The position numbers were made by a program, and so were the translations under genes. The notes beneath the pieces were generated by a model. The model was not told where the DNA came from. It was given only the letters and a program-made list of their open reading frames with translations, and searched no databases. Below are positions 58,646 through 64,000 of a stretch of DNA of 64,000 nucleotides, piece after piece. Within the stretch, counting starts at the first letter, position 1. Every line of letters starts with the position of its first letter. The stretch is taken from NCBI RefSeq assembly GCF_029277985.1, contig NZ_CP119546.1:2604001-2668000 (forward strand), in the 5' to 3' direction. This DNA is from Providencia stuartii. Its GTDB lineage: Bacteria > Pseudomonadota > Gammaproteobacteria > Enterobacterales > Enterobacteriaceae.

Positions 58646-59434
58646 CTACTCATCGTCAAAACTAATTACTCGCCAACTTTTGGCATCATTATTTGTGATT
58701 AAACTTATTTTACTTGCAAATATCTCAGATAAATTAACCTCAGTCATAACTTGCTCAGGTTTACCTGAAAAAATAATTTTACCTTCTTTTAACATCCAAA
58801 TTCGGTTGGCATGTTGATAAGAGTGGCTAAGGTTATGACCACTCATTATAACCGTTCCTTGGCAATCACAAAAATATTTCGCCCATTTATCGAATCTGGA
58901 TTGTTGAATAATATCCAAATTGTTCGTTGGCTCATCAAATAGGATAAATTTTCCACTTAAATCTTGACGATCCCAAACTTGCAAAAAAGTTGCAATAATA
59001 CGTACTCGCTGCCACTCACCACCTGAAAGTTGTGCAATAGGTTTCATGAGCAACGATGTTAACTGAAAATCTCGGCATAGTTCCTCAAACAGTGCAATTT
59101 GATAATCCGTTGACGAATGGAAAAGGGTTAAATATTGAAACACCTTTAAAATAGGCTGTGTCGCAACTTGCTGAGGAAAATAGGCTCGCTGTTGACGTAG
59201 ATCTTGAGTTCGATACTCTTTAAGTGCCCTACCATTGATATTTAACTGACCTGTAAAATTCAAAAAACCGCTCATCCCATTCAACAGTGTACTTTTACCA
59301 GCCCCATTTGCGCCGAGTATATGGATTTGCTCCCCCGGAAATACGGATTCATTAATATTGATAAGTCGATGCTCTAATGAAAATTGAATTAGCTCAATGG
59401 TGGGTTGTTCATTCATGCTCATATTTATCGCCAT
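58646..59434 (-). CDS. btuD: vitamin B12 ABC transporter ATPase BtuD
   Basis: BtuD energises cobalamin import through BtuC. The protein has 262 residues from the ATG at 59434, which overlaps the end of btuC by 10 nt; ATGs at 59422 and 59416 are alternatives. Walker A LGANGAGKSTLLNG, signature QLSGGEWQRVRI and Walker B FILFDEPTNNLDI are present, with the switch histidine in MSGHNLSHS. btuE, which separates btuC and btuD in E. coli, is missing. Confidence 0.92.
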   Translation of the reverse strand: MAINMSMNEQPTIELIQFSLEHRLININESVFPGEQIHILGANGAGKSTLLNGMSGFLNFTGQLNINGRALKEYRTQDLRQQRAYFPQQVATQPILKVFQYLTLFHSSTDYQIALFEELCRDFQLTSLLMKPIAQLSGGEWQRVRIIATFLQVWDRQDLSGKFILFDEPTNNLDIIQQSRFDKWAKYFCDCQGTVIMSGHNLSHSYQHANRIWMLKEGKIIFSGKPEQVMTEVNLSEIFASKISLITNNDAKSWRVISFDDE

Positions 59435-60426
59435 TGGTTATTACGCGCTAAAAGCCAAATAAAAATAGGGGCTCCTAAGGTTGCCGTTATCACGCCAATT
59501 GGCACTTCGGCATTAGCAATTAATATTCGGGACAAAATATCGGCTAATAATAACCCGCCTGCCCCCGCAATGGCACATCCTGGTAATAATGTGCGATTAT
59601 CCGTCAAGCCAATTAAACGTAAAACATGTGGGATCACCAAACCGACAAAACTGATAGCCCCTGCAATAGCAACACTCAATCCAATTAAAACCCCTGTGAC
59701 TATAATTAATACAAGGCGCCAACGATGATGAGAAAAACCAAGTTGATAAGCTTGTAACGAACCGAGGGACAAATAATTAAGTGTATTACCTTGGCAAATA
59801 GCCCATAACAAAAAAGGAGCACATGCCACAATTAATCCAAATTGACGCCAATCGATACCGCTAAAACTGCCCATCATCCAATAAAGTAGCTGACGCAAAT
59901 CCAAGTTACTACTCATGTAAACCATCCATGTCATGATGGCACCGCATATTACGCCAAGGGCAACCCCTACAAGCAACAAGCTACTATTATTAAAATGTTT
60001 TACACGTGCGAAAAAAGATAATAGTAAGGTTAATAATAATGCACCAATAATGGCACCAACACTGATTAACCCATACTGAGTGATGCCATGGGATAATAAG
60101 ACGGTCAATACGACTGCTACCCCCGCCCCATTACTGATACCCAATAGCCCTGGTTCCGCCAATGGGTTTTCAAATAGGGCTTGCATAATAGCCCCCGTCA
60201 CCGCCAAAGATGCACCAATCGTAATAACAGCCAATAAGCGAGGAAAACGAATTTGCCAAACAAATAATTGCGCTGCCTCTTCACGCCATTGATGAGGCCA
60301 TAACCACACTTCCCCCGCACAAAGAGAAAATAGTGCGATCACTATCAGCAATAGCCCTAGTACAGCAATACGTCGGCAGTCTGTTTTACGCTGTTTGGCC
60401 TGTAAGTATTCAACCGATTGATTCAT
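59425..60426 (-). CDS. btuC: vitamin B12 ABC transporter permease BtuC
   Basis: BtuC is the ten-helix permease of cobalamin import in the inner membrane. The 333-residue protein carries RFPRLLAVITIGASLAVTGA, MQALFENPLAEPGLLGIS and the coupling-helix segment ISFVGLVIPHVLRLIGLTDN. HmuU in this window is a paralogue, but the btuD neighbour and the ihfA-side position identify this one as BtuC. The upstream side faces the divergent RhoGAP-like gene rather than ihfA. Confidence 0.93.
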   Translation of the reverse strand: MNQSVEYLQAKQRKTDCRRIAVLGLLLIVIALFSLCAGEVWLWPHQWREEAAQLFVWQIRFPRLLAVITIGASLAVTGAIMQALFENPLAEPGLLGISNGAGVAVVLTVLLSHGITQYGLISVGAIIGALLLTLLLSFFARVKHFNNSSLLLVGVALGVICGAIMTWMVYMSSNLDLRQLLYWMMGSFSGIDWRQFGLIVACAPFLLWAICQGNTLNYLSLGSLQAYQLGFSHHRWRLVLIIVTGVLIGLSVAIAGAISFVGLVIPHVLRLIGLTDNRTLLPGCAIAGAGGLLLADILSRILIANAEVPIGVITATLGAPIFIWLLARNNQWR

Positions 60427-60546
60427 TTAAAAATTATCTGATTTTTCCAATGGATTAAAGAATTATAGCTTTTTATGAAAGCAAAACCAAAGCAACGATT
60501 TTATGCTCCAACTTAGTTTTAGGAACATTATTAAATAAGGTATTAT

Positions 60547-61545
60547 ATGGCTATAAAAACTTCAAACACTCCAATAAATAAACTCGTATCATTTATTGAA
60601 TTAGCCTTCCATCATGAGCAAAAAGGCTTTCTGGCTTCTATTCGCAAGATCATTAATTGTTGTAAAAGTTACTTTGGTATTCCTGCTCAATATCAGCATG
60701 AGTCAATAGAACAAAAAAATAAATCTATTGAGCTAATAAGTATCAAAAGATTAGATATACAGGAGCAAGAATCTTTGTTGCCACCTTCGCATTATAAAAC
60801 ATTTGATGAATTACAAGAGATGGAATCAAGAATAACACAGCAACAAACAGCAAAACGGATTGAAAAACAGAATGTATGCGCTATCAATGAGTATATTGGT
60901 ATCGCTTATGAAGATCGCCTTAAATACCAACAAATTAATGAGATTGGTACGGCTATTTTATCTCATCCAAATTACTTATATGAAACAGGACCCTTTCGAA
61001 TCTCAGGCAACAAACAGAGAGTTGAAATAATATTGCAGCATCTCGCTAGTAATAAATCTATTGATTCCTTTTTTATTCAACAAAATAATATTGAAGTATC
61101 TGATCTAACATCAGCATATAAAAAATTAGTTGGCAACGTGTTAGATGGCTCATCGAGTGAACGAAAAACATTATCGACTCTCTTCACAAAATATCATGAT
61201 GCCGTCGTAAACAAAGCCGCAGTTAAACGTTTTATTGAAACAAAACCAACATTAGCAACAAGCGAAAATCATATTTTAGCCGTTTCTGATACAAAAATTG
61301 CAGCCTCACTGCCACCACTAAAAAAACAGCCATTGATATTACAAATAGCAGTACCTCTGCTGATCGAAATTGGCCGTCATGCAGAAAAACACCAGATGAC
61401 CCCAGAAAATTTATCGATTGCCTTTGCCCCGACTCTCGATAGAACCGATTATTCTAAAACAACGGGAAATCCGCTTGATCAACTCAAACAAATAGAACTT
61501 GCACAATTACCGATTCATTATTTTAGCGCATTGTTGCATAGATAG
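60547..61545 (+). CDS. protein with eukaryotic-type RhoGAP-like domain
   Basis: A 332-residue protein with no signal peptide and no membrane helix. Residues about 128-328 read as a RhoGAP domain. The arginine-finger motif is GPFRISG (148-154, Arg151 at 60997-60999), followed by NKQRVE. Further on are DLTSAYKKL (186-194, with Lys192 in the place of the conserved lysine) and QMTPENLSIAFAPTL (283-297, with Asn288). These three match the catalytic Arg, Lys and Asn of eukaryotic RhoGAPs. The canonical LRELPEPL loop after the lysine is absent, and about 45 residues between the halves look inserted. The N-terminus is rich in Ser, Thr, Asn and Pro, and residues 50-110 are charged and helical. AAGG precedes the ATG; a hairpin follows the gene. 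Function is not known. Confidence 0.78.
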   Translation: MAIKTSNTPINKLVSFIELAFHHEQKGFLASIRKIINCCKSYFGIPAQYQHESIEQKNKSIELISIKRLDIQEQESLLPPSHYKTFDELQEMESRITQQQTAKRIEKQNVCAINEYIGIAYEDRLKYQQINEIGTAILSHPNYLYETGPFRISGNKQRVEIILQHLASNKSIDSFFIQQNNIEVSDLTSAYKKLVGNVLDGSSSERKTLSTLFTKYHDAVVNKAAVKRFIETKPTLATSENHILAVSDTKIAASLPPLKKQPLILQIAVPLLIEIGRHAEKHQMTPENLSIAFAPTLDRTDYSKTTGNPLDQLKQIELAQLPIHYFSALLHR

Positions 61546-61579
61546 ACGTCTGAATATAAATTTTTACACCTTTAAATCT

Positions 61580-61610
61580 ATAGCTACCGATACCATTGGT
61601 AGCTATTTAA
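61580..61610 (+). terminator. hairpin downstream of the RhoGAP-like gene
   Basis: ATAGCTACC (61580-61588) pairs with GGTAGCTAT (61598-61606), followed by TTAAAA. It would end the RhoGAP-like transcript, which suggests a one-gene unit. The U-tract is weak. Confidence 0.6.
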
Positions 61611-61744
61611 AATATCGATAAATACATTCGTGTTATCCATTCTCAATAACCTCTAACGATTTTTTAACTGACCGTCCGAAAGTCCTCTTCTGCCTCAGTA
61701 TAGATAGATAAAATTTATTGAGATAATGCTTTGCTATTAAAAAA

Positions 61745-61772
61745 ATAAAAGACCGCCTAGGCGGTCTTTTAT
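61745..61772. terminator. bidirectional terminator after ihfA
   Basis: AAAAGACCGC (61747-61756), CTAG, GCGGTCTTTT (61761-61770) is a perfect palindrome with T-runs on both strands, lying 20 nt from the ihfA stop. Confidence 0.92.
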
Positions 61773-61791
61773 TAGCACTGCAAGTTTGCAA

Positions 61792-62088
61792 TTACTCTTT
61801 CGGTGTTGCTTTTTCCACACGGCTTTTCAATTTTTGGCCAGGGCGGAAAGTAACAACACGGCGTGCAGTAATTGGAATATCTTCCCCAGTTTTTGGGTTA
61901 CGTCCGGGACGTTGATTTTTATCACGTAAATCAAAGTTACCGAATCCAGATAATTTTACTTGCTCACCATTTTCTAAGGAAAGGCGGACCTCTTCAAAGA
62001 AAGTTTCCACAAGGTCTTTAGCATCACGTTTGCTAACACCCAGTTTTTCGAACAAATTTTCTGACATTTCAGCTTTAGTAAGCGCCAT
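61792..62088 (-). CDS. ihfA: integration host factor alpha subunit
   Basis: IhfA forms a heterodimer with IhfB that bends DNA sharply in recombination, replication and transcription. The 98-residue protein shows [24 protein letters not shown] at the N-terminus and the beta-arm region [22 protein letters not shown], with the DNA-intercalating proline. It begins 4 nt after the pheT stop, with GAGGGA in the end of pheT, so the two are coupled as in E. coli. Confidence 0.98.
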   Translation of the reverse strand: MALTKAEMSENLFEKLGVSKRDAKDLVETFFEEVRLSLENGEQVKLSGFGNFDLRDKNQRPGRNPKTGEDIPITARRVVTFRPGQKLKSRVEKATPKE

Positions 62089-62092
62089 AGGT

Positions 62093-64000
62093 TTAGTCCC
62101 TCAAGGAGGCTTGGAATCGCTGTTTTAACGCAGCAACACACATATCAACGGTCGCGGTTATCTCTTCTTCTTCCATGGTACGAGCGGTATCTTGGAAGAT
62201 GAGACTGATAGCCAGACTCTTGTAACCATCTGCTATCCCTTCACCACAATACACATCAAACAAGTTTATGCCAACTATATGATTTATGCCAACTTTTTTA
62301 CACTCTGCCAGAACATCTGCGGCGGCAACGTCTTCTGGCACAACAACAGCGATATCACGGCGGTTCGATGGATAGCGTGAAATCGCCTTTGCATCAGGGA
62401 TTACACGTTCTGTTATCGCATCACAGCGAACCTCAAAAATCACTGTACGACCATTTAAATCAAGTTTACGTTCTAACTCAGGATGAACAACACCAATGAT
62501 ACCAATATGTTCATTTTCCAGATAAATCCCAGCACTTTGTCCAGGATGCAACGCTGGATGTGCCTCAGGTTTAAATGTAATTTGATTCAGTTTGCCAGTC
62601 AATTCTAAAACAGCTTCGAGATCACCTTTTAAATCAAAGAAGTCCACAACTTGCTTATCTAATGACCAATGTTCTTCGAATCGATTTCCCGCGATCACGC
62701 CCGCCAGCATGGTTTCTTGGCGTATTTGATATTCTGCTTGATTATCAGGGATAAAGCGTAGGCCTGTTTCAAATAATCGAATTCTATTTTGCTGACGATT
62801 TTGATTATAGACGACGGTTGTCAAAAGTCCGGTTAACAGCGACAAACGCATCGCTGACATATCCGCTGAAATTGGGTTTGGTAACACTAACGCTTCTTGT
62901 TCAGGGTGAAGCAAGGCTTGTACTTTAGGGTCGACAAAACTATAAGTAATCGCCTCTTGGAAGCCACGGTCAACCAACAGCGCTTTGATACGCTTAAGTG
63001 GCAATTTAGCCTCTTTGTGTTCGGTCATGACAAGATCGGCACGTAACGGTACATCAGGAATATTGTTATACCCATATACCCGTGCAACTTCTTCGACCAA
63101 ATCTTCTTCAATCTGCATATCGAAACGCCAGCTAGGTGCAACAACATCCCAACGGCCTTCAGACACCGCAACTTGGCAACCTAATCGCGTCAAAATATCG
63201 GTCACGACATCATCGGCAATAACATAACCAATCAATCGATCGAGTTTATTGCGTGTTAACGTAATATTTGCTGCTTTTGGTAAATATTCTGCATGGGTCG
63301 CATCGATAATTTCACCGACTTCCCCACCACAGATATCTAAAATTAATTGTGTCGCACGCTCAATTGCTTTGAATTGCAATTCAGGATCAACACCACGCTC
63401 AAAACGATGAGACGCATCCGTGTGCAAACCATAATTACGCGCACGACCCGTAATAGATAGTGGATTGAAAAATGCACATTCTAAAAGAATATTTTTCGTT
63501 TCACTGTTAACACCAGAATGTTCACCACCAAAAATACCCGCGATACCAAGTGCTTTTTGCTCATCGGCAATGACTAATGTATCCGTTTTCAGTGTCGCTT
63601 CACTACCATCTAGCAAGACTAGCTTTTCATCCTGCTTCGCCATACGAACGACGATAGCGCCGTTTAAGCGGTCAAGATCATAAGCATGCTGAGGTTGGCC
63701 TAATTCGAGTAGTACATAATTGGTAATATCAACAACCGCATCAATTGAACGGACACCACCACGACGTAATTTTTCTTTCATCCACATCGGAGTTGGTGCG
63801 GACACATCAATATTTTTGATGACGCGACCAAGAAAACGAGGACAAGCTTCTGGTGCTTCAACACGGATTGGGAATGTCTCTGAAGTGGTTGCTTTCACTG
63901 CGTTAATTTGCGGTTCGATCAGCTCATGCTTATTAATCACCGCAACATCACGAGCAACACCGAGAATACTTAAACAATCCGCTCGGTTCGGTGTAATGCT
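62093..64000 (-). CDS. pheT: phenylalanyl-tRNA synthetase beta chain, 3' part only
   Basis: PheT is the beta subunit of the alpha2-beta2 phenylalanyl-tRNA synthetase, responsible for tRNA binding and editing of mischarged Tyr. The reading frame continues off the right edge: the bases 63941-64000 translate in frame to [20 protein letters not shown], which belongs to the family. About 635 codons are visible. The B3/B4 editing region ([29 protein letters not shown], split over two motifs) and the C-terminal FDX-ACB domain ending the protein are present. ihfA follows. Confidence 0.97.
   Translation of the reverse strand, partial: SITPNRADCLSILGVARDVAVINKHELIEPQINAVKATTSETFPIRVEAPEACPRFLGRVIKNIDVSAPTPMWMKEKLRRGGVRSIDAVVDITNYVLLELGQPQHAYDLDRLNGAIVVRMAKQDEKLVLLDGSEATLKTDTLVIADEQKALGIAGIFGGEHSGVNSETKNILLECAFFNPLSITGRARNYGLHTDASHRFERGVDPELQFKAIERATQLILDICGGEVGEIIDATHAEYLPKAANITLTRNKLDRLIGYVIADDVVTDILTRLGCQVAVSEGRWDVVAPSWRFDMQIEEDLVEEVARVYGYNNIPDVPLRADLVMTEHKEAKLPLKRIKALLVDRGFQEAITYSFVDPKVQALLHPEQEALVLPNPISADMSAMRLSLLTGLLTTVVYNQNRQQNRIRLFETGLRFIPDNQAEYQIRQETMLAGVIAGNRFEEHWSLDKQVVDFFDLKGDLEAVLELTGKLNQITFKPEAHPALHPGQSAGIYLENEHIGIIGVVHPELERKLDLNGRTVIFEVRCDAITERVIPDAKAISRYPSNRRDIAVVVPEDVAAADVLAECKKVGINHIVGINLFDVYCGEGIADGYKSLAISLIFQDTARTMEEEEITATVDMCVAALKQRFQASLRD

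Noticed and set aside
1..64000. CRISPR array, insertion sequence, prophage or integron
   Set aside because: No regularly spaced repeats, transposase or integrase frames, or attachment-site duplications were seen in any part of the window.

Overview
The window is chromosomal DNA of an AT-rich enterobacterium. Gene order matches the E. coli tyrS-pdxH-anmK-slyB-slyA through pheT-ihfA-btuC segment, but genes are missing, added or regrouped. The protein sequences, the low GC content, the complete haem-uptake cluster and the arn operon suggest Morganellaceae, most likely Providencia. The genus is inferred from overall resemblance, not from a marker gene. No insertion sequence, integrase, prophage or CRISPR array was seen.

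Layout. 1-11.7 kb: tyrS (partial), pdxH, anmK, slyB, slyA, ydhL, gloA, rnt, grxD, sodB, a 27-codon cydH (ynhF), purR, punR and punC. 12-17 kb: cfa, an added AraC-regulator/ABM-monooxygenase pair, riboflavin synthase, mdtK and three tandem tRNA-Val(GAC) genes. 17.8-27.3 kb: pykF, lpp, ldtE and the suf iron-sulfur genes, with sufE apparently its own transcription unit. 27.6-38 kb: menI-ydiJ, ydiK, the sRNA gene rprA, divergent ppsA/ppsR, and aroH. 38-46.4 kb: a Fur-box-preceded haem-uptake cluster hemP, two TonB-dependent receptors, hmuSTUV. 47-58.5 kb: a MarA/SoxS-like regulator, a phosphoethanolamine-transferase-like sulfatase-fold protein, lplA, nlpC and arnBCADTEF. 58.6-64 kb: btuCD, an unexpected gene on the opposite strand, ihfA and pheT (partial).

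The most unusual item is the gene at 60547-61545, between btuC and ihfA. Its 332-residue product carries the hallmarks of a eukaryotic-type RhoGAP domain: an arginine-finger motif GPFRISG and a C-terminal block QMTPENLSIAFAPTL. Known enterobacterial GAP toxins (YopE, SptP) use an unrelated fold. I propose a host-directed effector or a domesticated RhoGAP fold; the domain call is motif reading and the function is inference.

Regulatory reading. Near-consensus PhoP boxes, each exactly 12 nt upstream of a -10 element, precede both slyB and arnB, which points to direct PhoP control of L-Ara4N lipid A modification. Cra-like operators precede pykF and ppsA, the opposing glycolytic and gluconeogenic enzymes. 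A Fur box precedes hemP, an IscR type-2-like site overlaps the probable suf promoter, and an Rcs-like box lies upstream of rprA.
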